Shown piece after piece: positions 1 to 6,179 of a stretch of DNA of 10,144 nt. The stretch's first letter is position 1, and every line of letters starts with the position of its first letter. The position numbers were made by a program, and so were the translations under genes. This stretch comes from UBA11606 sp039188975 (GTDB lineage: Bacteria > Actinomycetota > Acidimicrobiia > Acidimicrobiales > Aldehydirespiratoraceae), in the NCBI GenBank assembly GCA_039188975.1, contig JBCCYT010000156.1:1-10144 (forward strand). Reading direction: 5' to 3'. The notes beneath the pieces are model-generated. The model did no database searches, was not told the DNA's origin, and saw only the letters and a list, made by a program, of their open reading frames with translations.

Positions 1-273
1 ACAGCGCTCAACAGCCTCGTCAGCGAGGCGATCGACATCGTTGTGCACTGTGTCCGGACCCCGGACGGTCCGCGCGTGGGTTCGATCATCTGTGTCGAAG
101 ACAGCGTCGCCGGGGCTGATGCAACCGCATTCACGGCGACGGAGGTGTTCACGAGAGACGCCGCCAACGACCGCCTCGACTGGACCAACGACGTACCGAG
201 CCGTGCGACGCAAGCATTCGCCGACGCTGGGCTCGACATCCGGTCGATCCTGCAGACAGAAGCGCTTTCGTGA
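1..273 (+). CDS. CpaF/TadA-family secretion ATPase, C-terminal fragment
   Basis: This is the last 90 residues of a protein whose start lies before the window; the reading frame is open from base 1 to the TGA at 271-273. The visible part (ALNSLVSEAIDIVVHC, then a -VGSIICVEDS- strand, then TATEVF and a closing segment with WTNDVPSRA) resembles the C-terminal end of CpaF/TadA ATPases. These are hexameric cytoplasmic enzymes of the GspE/VirB11 family that power Flp pilus assembly. The Walker motifs lie upstream and cannot be checked here. Its stop codon overlaps the GTG start of tadB by 4 bp, and tadC follows, which is the standard tad order and strongly supports the call. Confidence 0.85.
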   Translation, partial: TALNSLVSEAIDIVVHCVRTPDGPRVGSIICVEDSVAGADATAFTATEVFTRDAANDRLDWTNDVPSRATQAFADAGLDIRSILQTEALS

Positions 274-1157
274 CCGCACTGCTCCTCACGCTCGGTGCGG
301 GCCTTGGTGTCTTCTGGCTGTACACGGCGTTGGCCTATGGGTGGAACGGGCTCGGCTTTGGCCCATCGCTCGCTCGTGAGACCACAGAGTCGCGCTTCGA
401 CCTCGACGGGTGGCTGCGCCAGGCCGGGCTCGAAGACGTTGATCTCGCGGAATTCGTCGCAGTCGTCGCAATGCTGTTCGTTCTCGGTGTCGCCGTGGGA
501 TTCGCCATCTTCGGGGGCATCTTTCCCGCACTCGTGCTGGGCGGCTTCGCGGCATCGTTCCCCGTGGCGTCGTACCGGCTCCGTCGCCAGACGCGCCGCC
601 AGCGGGCTCAGGAGGCCTGGCCCCGCATGATCGAGGAGATTCGGGTGCAGACCAGCTCGATGGGCCGGTCGATTCCCAATGCGTTGTTCGACGTTGGTCG
701 CCGCGGCCCAGAGGAGCTGCGGCCCGCCTTCGAGGCCGCCCACCGCGAATGGCTCCTGACGACCGACTTTCCCCGCACCATCGCCGTGCTGAAAGAGCGG
801 CTACGCGACCCGAGCGCGGACATGGCGGCCGAGACCCTGCTGATCGCATACGAACTCGGGGGCACCGACCTCGACAAGCGACTCGAGGCCCTCGCCGAAG
901 ATCGCTTGCAAGACGTGCAAGGCCGAAAGGATGCCCGCTCCCGACAAGCCGGCGCACGATTCGCCCGTCTCTTCGTCCTCGCAGTACCCGCCGGCATGGC
1001 GCTCGCCGGCATGAGCATCGGCAACGGCAGAGACGCGTACCGCACGTCGGCCGGTCAGCTGGTGGTGTTGATTGCACTGGCCATGGTGATCATCTGCTGG
1101 ACCTGGGCCGGCCGGGTCATGCGGCTCCCCGAACAACAACGGGTGTTCACCGAATGA
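270..1157 (+). CDS. tadB: TadB-like Flp pilus assembly membrane protein (T2SSF domain)
   Basis: A 295-residue integral membrane protein of the GspF/T2SSF superfamily. It would form, with TadC, the inner-membrane platform on which the CpaF ATPase acts. A hydrophobic segment lies at about residues 3-24, a long hydrophobic pair at 62-98, and two more at about 230-248 and 262-285. The cytoplasmic helical T2SSF domain lies between, at about 115-228, with the EEIRVQTSSMGRSIPNAL stretch and the YELGGTDL turn that often occurs in this family. The GTG start at 270 overlaps the ATPase stop (GTGA), so translation is probably coupled. Its own stop overlaps the tadC ATG in the same 4-bp way. Length and topology are normal for TadB. 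Confidence 0.88.
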   Translation: MTALLLTLGAGLGVFWLYTALAYGWNGLGFGPSLARETTESRFDLDGWLRQAGLEDVDLAEFVAVVAMLFVLGVAVGFAIFGGIFPALVLGGFAASFPVASYRLRRQTRRQRAQEAWPRMIEEIRVQTSSMGRSIPNALFDVGRRGPEELRPAFEAAHREWLLTTDFPRTIAVLKERLRDPSADMAAETLLIAYELGGTDLDKRLEALAEDRLQDVQGRKDARSRQAGARFARLFVLAVPAGMALAGMSIGNGRDAYRTSAGQLVVLIALAMVIICWTWAGRVMRLPEQQRVFTE

Positions 1158-2056
1158 GCCGCATCACCGTTGTTCTTGGGCTCGTCATCTTCACCGGCGT
1201 TGCGCTGCTGTTGTCAGAGCTCCGATGGTTCCGTCGTCCCTCGCTCACCGAACGGCTCGCGCCCTACGCGCCTGGCCCCACCCGAGCCGCTCGCTTCGGG
1301 CTGCTGTCGGTGGCATCGTTTCGAGAGGTCGTAGCGCCGCTCTCGCAGGCGCTGGGGGCCCGGCTGGCCAAGGTCTTCGGTGTCAGCGAAGAACTCAGCA
1401 CCCGGCTGCGTCGCATCCACTCCCCCCTCGACGTTGCCACCTTTCGGGTCCGACAGCTGTCGTGGGCGGCCGTTGCGTTCACCATCGGGGCACTGGGTTC
1501 CGTCGCGTTCAGCGCACCCGCACCCGTCGCGATTCTTGCCGTGATCGGCGCTCCAATCCTCACCTTCCTCGTGCTCGAACAGCAGGTCGCCAACGCGTCG
1601 TCGGCATGGCAACGTCGCATCTTTCTCGAGCTGCCGGTCGTCGCCGAGCAACTCGGCATGCTCACGTCAGCCGGGTGGTCTCTCGGCGCAGCGCTCGCAC
1701 GGATCGCAGCCCGAGGCAGCGGCGCCTGCTCGGCCGATCTCGAACGCGTCATGCAACGAATGCGACAGGGACTCAGCGAGGTCGAGGCGCTCCGCGAGTG
1801 GAGTGAGCTCGCCGACGTCGACGAGCTCGATCGGCTCGTTTCCGTCCTGGCGCTCAATCGCGAGGCAGCCGACCTCGGCCGGCTCATCGCCGAAGAGGCG
1901 CGCTCGATTCGCCGAGAAGCTCAACGCGAGCTGATCGAGACCATCGAACGCCGAAACCAACAGGTGTGGATTCCAGTCACCGTCGCTGCGCTCATCCCGG
2001 GCGTGTTGTTGATGGGCGTGCCATTCATCGACGCGCTGACCCTGTTCAGCGATTGA
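1154..2056 (+). CDS. tadC: TadC-like Flp pilus assembly membrane protein (T2SSF domain)
   Basis: A 300-residue paralogue of TadB and second half of the pilus inner-membrane platform. I place the start at the ATG at 1154, which overlaps the tadB stop (ATGA). The frame is open further upstream, but that part is only the shadow of tadB. Hydrophobic segments lie at about residues 4-20, 103-145 (two passes) and 272-296. The T2SSF domain lies at about 150-265, with FLELPVVAEQLGMLTSAGWSLGAAL, an acidic/helical LADVDELDRLVSVLALNREAADLG stretch and the basic RSIRREAQRELIETIERRNQQ run before the last membrane segment. These are typical TadC features. A 28-bp gap separates it from the pilin-like gene. 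Confidence 0.88.
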   Translation: MSRITVVLGLVIFTGVALLLSELRWFRRPSLTERLAPYAPGPTRAARFGLLSVASFREVVAPLSQALGARLAKVFGVSEELSTRLRRIHSPLDVATFRVRQLSWAAVAFTIGALGSVAFSAPAPVAILAVIGAPILTFLVLEQQVANASSAWQRRIFLELPVVAEQLGMLTSAGWSLGAALARIAARGSGACSADLERVMQRMRQGLSEVEALREWSELADVDELDRLVSVLALNREAADLGRLIAEEARSIRREAQRELIETIERRNQQVWIPVTVAALIPGVLLMGVPFIDALTLFSD

Positions 2057-2070
2057 CCTACGATCTCGAC

Positions 2071-2077
2071 GAGGGAG
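2071..2077 (+). promoter_or_regulatory. Strong Shine-Dalgarno for the pilin-like gene
   Basis: GAGGGAG lies 7 bp before the ATG at 2085. It is the clearest ribosome binding site in the tad cluster. The other tad genes here start by 4-7 bp overlap with the preceding stop and seem to rely on translational coupling. Independent, strong initiation would suit a structural pilin made in excess over the assembly proteins. Confidence 0.6.
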
Positions 2078-2084
2078 AACAACC

Positions 2085-2309
2085 ATGAGCATCACACAAC
2101 AGACCTGGATGGAGATCCAGATGCTGGTGGCGCACGTCAATCAGCGCACCGGTCGACGCTTCGACGACCGCGGCGAAGGCGTCATCTCGACCGCGATCGC
2201 GGTCCTCATCACGGCCTTCATCGGTGCTGCGATGTGGGTCGCCTTCAACCGCATCTGGACTGGAGCCGAAGGCAACATCGAAGGCGAGGTCAACCGGATC
2301 GGCTCATGA
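2085..2309 (+). CDS. Small Flp pilin-like protein
   Basis: A 74-residue protein with a hydrophilic 30-residue leader and one hydrophobic helix at about residues 33-56 (GVISTAIAVLITAFIGAAMWVAF), followed by a short charged tail. Size, position directly after tadC and this layout fit an Flp-type major pilin, processed by a prepilin peptidase and polymerised into the pilus. Cleavage after G30 (RG|EGVIS) would leave a 44-residue mature chain. The usual glutamate at +5 is replaced by serine, so cleavage is inferred, not shown. The gene has its own strong ribosome binding site (GAGGGAG at 2071-2077, 7 bp before the ATG), unlike its overlapping neighbours. This fits a subunit needed in larger amounts. 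The alternative is an accessory pseudopilin. Confidence 0.7.
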   Translation: MSITQQTWMEIQMLVAHVNQRTGRRFDDRGEGVISTAIAVLITAFIGAAMWVAFNRIWTGAEGNIEGEVNRIGS

Positions 2310-2737
2310 ACCGGCGTGCCCACCGGCGCGCTCGATCGGCCGGTCAACGAGGAGCCGGCATGATCGGCGTGACCGCCGGGATCCTCGTGTTCTTGTTGCT
2401 GTTGTTTGCGGCGGTGCAGATCCTCTTCAACCTCTACGCGACGTCGATGGTGACGTCAGCCGCCCATGAAGCGGCCCGAGACGTCGCGGGATACGACTCG
2501 GCCACCGATCGATGTGCCGCAGTCGCCGACGCAGAAGCCGGATTCATCGAAGCACTCGGCTCCTACGGACGAGACGGCTATGCCCGCCTGACATGGAATT
2601 GCGCCGGTCCCGACGTTGTGAGTGTGCAGGTGACCGCCAACCACCCGACCGTGCTACCCGCCCGCATGGCTGGTCTTCTCAGCCTCGGTCAGGTCGACCG
2701 CACCATCGTGGTTCGGGTCGAGGAGTTCCAGGAGTGA
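2306..2737 (+). CDS. TadE-like pseudopilin 1
   Basis: A 143-residue protein with a basic N-terminus (MNRRAHRRARSAGQRGAG), one membrane helix at about residues 20-43, then NLYATSMVTSAAHEAARDVAGYD. That last stretch is the hallmark of TadE-like proteins, in which a helix ending in Ala/Arg-rich EAAR follows the membrane segment. The extracytoplasmic part has two cysteines (C70, C99) that could pair. TadE proteins are minor pseudopilins of the Flp pilus. The ATG at 2306 overlaps the preceding stop (ATGA), and the stop overlaps the next GTG. The normal G-x4-E prepilin site is not present: the segment after R15-G16 has no glutamate. M19 is a possible but less likely start. Confidence 0.75.
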   Translation: MNRRAHRRARSAGQRGAGMIGVTAGILVFLLLLFAAVQILFNLYATSMVTSAAHEAARDVAGYDSATDRCAAVADAEAGFIEALGSYGRDGYARLTWNCAGPDVVSVQVTANHPTVLPARMAGLLSLGQVDRTIVVRVEEFQE

Positions 2738-3186
2738 GGATCGCATGGCGAGAAGATCGAGGTCAGATCGGCGGCATGGAAGTGCTCCCGTTCGGCTTCT
2801 TCATCTTCATCTCGATCACCCTGTTCCTCGTCAATGTGTGGGGGGTCGTCGATGCGAAGCTCGCCGTGACCTCGGCCTCGCGAGAAGCTGCACGAGCGGT
2901 CGCTGAGGCCGAATCGATCGGTGAGGGACAAGCAGAGGCCAACCGACGAGCGCAGGAAGCGCTCGCGGCCTATGGGCGTGACGGCGAACGAGCCACCGTC
3001 GAGGCGCCGTCGTTCCCGGAGGGGTTCGTGCGCTGCGGACGGGTGACGGTCGCCGTCAGCTATCGGGTTCCAGCGCTGTCGATTCCGTTCATCGGAGGGT
3101 TCGGCGGCGTGACGACCGTCAGGTCGACCGCGACGGAAATCGTCGACCCGTTCCGAGACGGGCTTGCGGGGGAGGCAGTGTGCTAG
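2734..3186 (+). CDS. TadE-like pseudopilin 2
   Basis: A 150-residue protein starting at a GTG that overlaps the preceding stop (GTGA). It has a short charged leader (RIAWREDRGQIGG), then a membrane helix at about residues 17-38 with an early glutamate (GGMEVLPFGFFIFISITLFLVNVW). VDAKLAVTSASREAARAVAEAE follows, the TadE signature. A globular extracytoplasmic part ends in CGRVTVAVSYRVPAL and a strand-rich tail with Cys at 101 and 150. It is probably a minor pseudopilin partnering the upstream TadE-like protein, as TadE and TadF do. G10 and E16 are five residues apart rather than the usual four, so processing would be atypical. The last 7 bp overlap the next gene. Confidence 0.75.
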   Translation: MRIAWREDRGQIGGMEVLPFGFFIFISITLFLVNVWGVVDAKLAVTSASREAARAVAEAESIGEGQAEANRRAQEALAAYGRDGERATVEAPSFPEGFVRCGRVTVAVSYRVPALSIPFIGGFGGVTTVRSTATEIVDPFRDGLAGEAVC

Positions 3187-3608
3187 CCGGGCGCGAGCGG
3201 GGCTCGATTCACCTGCTGTTTCCCGCCGCGTTCTTGGTCATGATCGTGCTCGGCGCCATCGTGATCGACGTTGGCCTGAGCCAGGTCCGCGCCCGTGAGC
3301 TCGAAGCGGTGGCTTCCTCCGCAGCCAACGACGCGCTTGGCGCGCTCGACCTCGACGCGCTGCGAGAGAACGGTGAGGTCCGATTCGATGTGGCCCACGC
3401 GGAACGGATCGTGCAGCAGGCCGTTGCCAACGGTGCACTCACCGATGCAGTCGTGCTCGATGTCGCGCTGTCCACGAACGGCCTGGGCGAACCCCAAATC
3501 GATGTGACCCTCCAGCTGCAAGTCGAGTTCGTGATTGCCCCCGCGCTTCCGGGCGGGCTCGACTCGACCACCATCACCCGAACGCGCAGCGCATCTGTGC
3601 TCGGGTGA
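3180..3608 (+). CDS. Short TadG-like / pilus-associated secreted protein
   Basis: A 142-residue protein with GTG start at 3180, overlapping the previous gene by 7 bp. RERGSIHLLFPAAFLVMIVLGAIVIDVGLSQVRARELEAVASSAANDALGAL matches the layout of the TadE/TadG-like N-terminal segment: membrane helix at about residues 10-31, then a D-x-G turn, an R-rich linker and an AANDAA-like helix. The remaining roughly 80 residues look like a small strand-rich domain (VVLDVALSTNG, IDVTLQLQVEFVIAP). Canonical TadG proteins are much longer and carry a von Willebrand A domain, which is absent here. Being the last gene of the tad cluster supports a pilus role, but the exact partner is unknown. Confidence 0.65.
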   Translation: MLAGRERGSIHLLFPAAFLVMIVLGAIVIDVGLSQVRARELEAVASSAANDALGALDLDALRENGEVRFDVAHAERIVQQAVANGALTDAVVLDVALSTNGLGEPQIDVTLQLQVEFVIAPALPGGLDSTTITRTRSASVLG

Positions 3609-3628
3609 CCCCACCCCGGTCGCACCCG
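3602..3628 (+). terminator. Possible hairpin at the end of the tad operon
   Basis: CGGGTG-ACC (3602-3610) can pair with GGT (3618-3620) and CACCCG (3623-3628), leaving a 7-base loop and a 2-base bulge. It overlaps the stop of the last tad gene and precedes the promoter of the next. There is no T-run after it, so it is not a classical intrinsic terminator; it may be a factor-dependent end or chance in GC-rich DNA. Confidence 0.3.
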
Positions 3629-3654
3629 ACACGATCCGGCATTCGTCGCAGCGG

Positions 3655-3660
3655 TACCGT
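3655..3660 (+). promoter_or_regulatory. -10 element (TACCGT) of the SRPBCC gene, leaderless type
   Basis: TACCGT fits the actinobacterial TANNNT -10 consensus and ends exactly 6 bp before the ATG at 3667, with no Shine-Dalgarno sequence. Transcription would begin at or next to the start codon. The same layout recurs before smpB and the P450 gene. Confidence 0.55.
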
Positions 3661-3666
3661 CGCCGG

Positions 3667-4185
3667 ATGTTGTTCGAACACTGGGGTGCCACGCCAGCCG
3701 AGATCGAGGGAGCGGTCGTTGGCGACGACGTCATCCCCGACGCCACCCTGATCGCCACCCGGTCGATCGACTGCGACGCCTCCCCCGACGCCGTCTACCC
3801 GTGGCTGGCGCAGATGGGCTTCGGCAAAGCGGGCTGGTACAGCTACGACCTGCTCGACAACCTCGGACGCCGCAGCGCCACCGAGATCAGGCCCCACTGG
3901 CAGGTCGCCGAAGGGGAACCGGTACCGGGCGGCGCGATCGCGTTCACCGCCGTCATCGCCCGACCGGGCGAGGCATTCGTCCTCGCCCTCCAACGACGCC
4001 GAATCGACTTCACCCTCGCCTTCGATCTGAGGCCGGTCGACAGCGGGACCCGACTCGTCACTCGAGTCCGCAGCCGGCTGCGGTTCCCTGGCGGCCGGCT
4101 CATCGAACGCCTGGGGCTCGGCCCCGGCGACGGGGTGATGGTGCGAAAGCAACTCCTCGAGTTGCAGAAACGCACGGCCCGCTGA
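3667..4185 (+). CDS. SRPBCC (START/Bet v1-like) family protein
   Basis: A 172-residue soluble protein. The segment TRSIDCDASPDAVYPWLAQMGFGKAGWYSYDLLDNLG (about residues 31-67) is typical of a group of SRPBCC proteins. In these a first beta strand is followed by an 'AVWPWLAQMG..GGWYSYD' helix. A later strand (IDFTLAFDLRPVDSGTRLVTRVRSRLRF, 113-140) and C-terminal helix complete the helix-grip fold. Such proteins bind hydrophobic ligands in a central cavity; the ligand cannot be told from sequence. The frame is open upstream, but the ATG at 3667 is chosen because a TACCGT promoter element sits 6 bp before it. smpB starts 25 bp after its stop from its own promoter. Confidence 0.75.
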   Translation: MLFEHWGATPAEIEGAVVGDDVIPDATLIATRSIDCDASPDAVYPWLAQMGFGKAGWYSYDLLDNLGRRSATEIRPHWQVAEGEPVPGGAIAFTAVIARPGEAFVLALQRRRIDFTLAFDLRPVDSGTRLVTRVRSRLRFPGGRLIERLGLGPGDGVMVRKQLLELQKRTAR

Positions 4186-4198
4186 TCGCCAGCGCCGG

Positions 4199-4204
4199 TA
4201 CGGT
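4199..4204 (+). promoter_or_regulatory. -10 element (TACGGT) of smpB, leaderless type
   Basis: TACGGT ends 6 bp before the smpB ATG at 4211, and no ribosome binding site is visible in the interval. This indicates a leaderless transcript beginning at or beside the start codon. The spacing is identical to that of the SRPBCC and P450 genes. Confidence 0.55.
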
Positions 4205-4210
4205 GATCAG

Positions 4211-4726
4211 ATGGCCAAGTCGCAAAAGAAACGAGACATCCCGGCAGGAGCGACCGCCGTCGCCACCAACCGGGTTGCCCGTCGCGACTTCGACATCCTC
4301 GACGAGATCGAGTTCGGCCTGGTGCTCAAAGGCAGCGAGGTCAAGTCGTTGCGAGAAAGCAAGGTCCAGCTCCAAGACGCCTACGCCATCTTCTTCCAAC
4401 GAGAGTTGTGGCTCGTCGGACTGAACATCTCTGCGTACTCGCACTCGAGCGCCGCATTTGCCCATGACAACGACCGGCGTCGCAAACTCCTGGCCCATCG
4501 CCACCAGCTCGAAACCTGGTCAAGCCGAGTCGACCGCGAAGGGCTCGCCATCATCCCACTCGCCCTCTACTTCAAAGATGGCAAGGCCAAGATCTCGATG
4601 GGCCTCGCCCGCGGCCGCAAGCAGCACGACCGCCGCCAAGACATCGCCAAGCGAGACGCCGAACTCGACGCCCGCCGAGCGGTCTCAAAGGCCAACCGGG
4701 CCGACCGGCTCGCCAAGTACAGCTGA
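4211..4726 (+). CDS. smpB: SsrA-binding protein SmpB
   Basis: A 171-residue SmpB, the small RNA-binding protein that delivers alanyl-tmRNA to stalled ribosomes in trans-translation. Recognisable segments are the N-terminal NRVARRDFDILDEIE (20-34), GLVLKGSEVKSLRESKVQLQDAYA (36-59), LNISAYSHSS (71-80), HDNDRRRKLLAHRHQL (85-100) and PLALYFKDGKAKISMGLARGRKQHDRR (116-142). A basic, alanine-rich tail follows (143-171), the part that reads the empty mRNA channel of the ribosome. Length is slightly above the usual 150-165. Its RNA partner, ssrA, lies about 1.45 kb downstream in the same orientation, beyond a P450 gene on the opposite strand. The start is set by the promoter element 6 bp upstream. Confidence 0.96.
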   Translation: MAKSQKKRDIPAGATAVATNRVARRDFDILDEIEFGLVLKGSEVKSLRESKVQLQDAYAIFFQRELWLVGLNISAYSHSSAAFAHDNDRRRKLLAHRHQLETWSSRVDREGLAIIPLALYFKDGKAKISMGLARGRKQHDRRQDIAKRDAELDARRAVSKANRADRLAKYS

Positions 4727-4729
4727 CCC

Positions 4730-4753
4730 GGCGACGGCGCTAGCGCCGCCGCC
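4730..4753. terminator. GC-rich palindrome between convergent smpB and P450 genes
   Basis: GGCGACGGCGC (4730-4740) and its near-complement to 4753 form an inverted repeat with one mismatch (A4734/C4749), centred on the 12-bp perfect palindrome GGCGCTAGCGCC. It begins 4 bp after the smpB stop and contains the P450 stop codon (4740-4742) at its centre. A hairpin forming in both transcripts could be a bidirectional terminator, but neither side carries a T-run. Confidence 0.4.
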
Positions 4754-6029
4754 CCGCAGGAAACGCGAACGGCATGACCCGTGGGCCGCGGACCTGGCCC
4801 CCCGCCCATTCCATCGGCTCGCCGTCGCGCAGCGAGAACTCCGGGATGCGTTCCATCCACACCCGCAGCGCCGTCGTCATCTCCAACCGAGCCAGGTTCG
4901 ACCCCGCGCAGCGATGGATTCCCGACCCGAACGCCACATGGCGATTTCGGGCCCGGTCGATGATGAATGTGTCGGGATCTTCGAACACCTCCGGGTCATG
5001 GCACGCTGCCGGGAAGTTCATCAAGATCTTGTCCCCCCGCTTGATGTGGACGTCGTCGCGATACTCCACATCGTGCTCGGCAACCCGAGCCATCGTCACC
5101 GGGGCATAGAACCGCAAGAACTCCTCAACCGCGATCGGCAACAGATCCGGTTCCTCCGCCAACCGCTCCCGGTCTGCGGGATGGGTCGCCAGATGCCACA
5201 GCGCCGAGCCGATCGAGCTCCACGTCGTGTCGATTCCCGCCACGATCAACAGGTTCGTGATCCCCACCACCACCTGTGGAGTGATCTTCGCCTCTGGGTG
5301 ATCGAGCTCCATGAACAACAACTCGGTCAGCAGGTCGTCTTGCGGGTCCGTCGCCCGCTTCTGCACCTCCTGGCCGATGAAGCCCAGCAACTCATCGCGG
5401 GTCCGCAGCCGCAGCTCAGGATCTTTCAGCCCTTCGCCCAACACCCCGTTGACCCAGATCACGAACTGATCAGCCATCGCCGGATCAACACCGATCATGT
5501 GAGCGATCACCCGGGGCGGAATCTGTTGCGCATACTGCACGGCGCCGTCGCACCGACCCGATTCGATGAACTCATCGATCAGCTCGTGCGCAAGATCTTG
5601 CGTGTAGGACTCGTACTGACGCACCGCTTTCGGTGCGAACGCGGGGAGCAACATGCGACGAGTCCACGTGTGGATCGGCGGGTCGGCGGTGATCGGTGCC
5701 GCGGCGATCATCTGCTCGTACCGAGACGCCTCGGCCGCCCCCGGCGCCGGCGGCATCACCAACGGCTGACGAGACGACAGCACGTCGGTCATCTTCGCCA
5801 TCTCCCGCACATCCTCGAACGTTGTGGGATTCCAAGACCCTCCGAGCCGGTCGGTGTGCGCCACGGGACATGCGGACCGCATCTCCGCCCAAATCGGCAC
5901 CGGATTCTCGACGTAGGCCTCATTGCGAATGTCGTAATCGCGCGTCCAGTCATCGACCGGTCCGCCGTCCGCCCAAATGTCGGGCGTCGTTTCGAGCTTC
6001 ATCTTCGTGTGCATGTCACGCTCGGCCAT
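4740..6029 (-). CDS. Cytochrome P450
   Basis: A 429-residue soluble bacterial P450, a haem-thiolate monooxygenase needing a separate ferredoxin and reductase, neither of which is in the window. All core motifs are intact: the I-helix oxygen-binding AGIDTT (264-269), the K-helix E303-F-L-R306, the meander PDTFIIDRARNRH, and the haem loop FGSGIHRCAG with C374 as axial ligand. The substrate is not predictable; many actinobacterial P450s of this class act on sterols, terpenes or fatty acids, but this is inference. The frame runs 45 codons further upstream, yet the ATG at 6029 is preferred because TACGGT lies 6 bp before it and the extra residues do not resemble a P450 N-terminus. The gene is convergent with smpB and divergent from ssrA. 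Confidence 0.95.
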   Translation of the reverse strand: MAERDMHTKMKLETTPDIWADGGPVDDWTRDYDIRNEAYVENPVPIWAEMRSACPVAHTDRLGGSWNPTTFEDVREMAKMTDVLSSRQPLVMPPAPGAAEASRYEQMIAAAPITADPPIHTWTRRMLLPAFAPKAVRQYESYTQDLAHELIDEFIESGRCDGAVQYAQQIPPRVIAHMIGVDPAMADQFVIWVNGVLGEGLKDPELRLRTRDELLGFIGQEVQKRATDPQDDLLTELLFMELDHPEAKITPQVVVGITNLLIVAGIDTTWSSIGSALWHLATHPADRERLAEEPDLLPIAVEEFLRFYAPVTMARVAEHDVEYRDDVHIKRGDKILMNFPAACHDPEVFEDPDTFIIDRARNRHVAFGSGIHRCAGSNLARLEMTTALRVWMERIPEFSLRDGEPMEWAGGQVRGPRVMPFAFPAGRRR

Positions 6030-6035
6030 GTGACG

Positions 6036-6041
6036 ACCGTA
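6036..6041 (-). promoter_or_regulatory. -10 element (TACGGT) of the P450 gene, leaderless type
   Basis: On the minus strand TACGGT is followed by 6 bp and the ATG whose first base is 6029. This is the same hexamer and spacing as at smpB. No Shine-Dalgarno sequence is present. It decides the P450 start and rejects the 45-codon upstream extension. Confidence 0.55.
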
Positions 6042-6119
6042 ACACCCGGCTCCTCGGCGGCAGAAGCCACCAACCTCCAGGTTTGCCGAAACCGAGGCCG
6101 ACCTGAGACATCGCTCCGC

Positions 6120-6125
6120 TACGAT
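6120..6125 (+). promoter_or_regulatory. Candidate -10 element of ssrA (TACGAT)
   Basis: TACGAT matches TANNNT and lies about 55 bp upstream of the mature tmRNA 5' end. Transcription from about 6132 would give a precursor with a leader of roughly 48 bases that RNase P would remove. A clear -35 was not seen. The same hexamer occurs before the acyl-CoA dehydrogenase gene. Confidence 0.4.
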
Positions 6126-6132
6126 GAGCGAC

Positions 6133-6150
6133 CCGGTGGTTCGCCACCGG
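6133..6150 (+). other. Perfect 7-bp hairpin with TTCG loop in the ssrA leader
   Basis: CCGGTGG (6133-6139), loop TTCG (6140-6143) and CCACCGG (6144-6150) form a perfect stem with a four-base loop. It lies 29 bp before the mature tmRNA and right after the candidate promoter, so it would be at the very 5' end of the precursor. The loop is closed by G-C rather than the extra-stable C-G. It has no T-run, which argues against an intrinsic terminator. A role in precursor stability or processing is inference. Confidence 0.55.
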
Positions 6151-6179
6151 ACGCCGCTTGACAAACGAACGGCACCCCC

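Noticed and set aside
4458..6161. A 567-codon open frame on the + strand opposite the P450 gene
   Set aside because: It is the antisense shadow of a P450 gene with every core motif intact; its translation is Arg/Pro/His-rich low-complexity sequence typical of the wrong strand in GC-rich DNA.
6158..6163. TTGACA resembling a -35 box just before tmRNA
   Set aside because: A 17-bp spacer would put the -10 at GGGCTG inside the mature RNA, which does not match; it is more likely part of the leader.
6030..6164. 45-codon N-terminal extension of the P450 frame
   Set aside because: It would start upstream of the TACGGT promoter element and does not resemble a P450 N-terminus.
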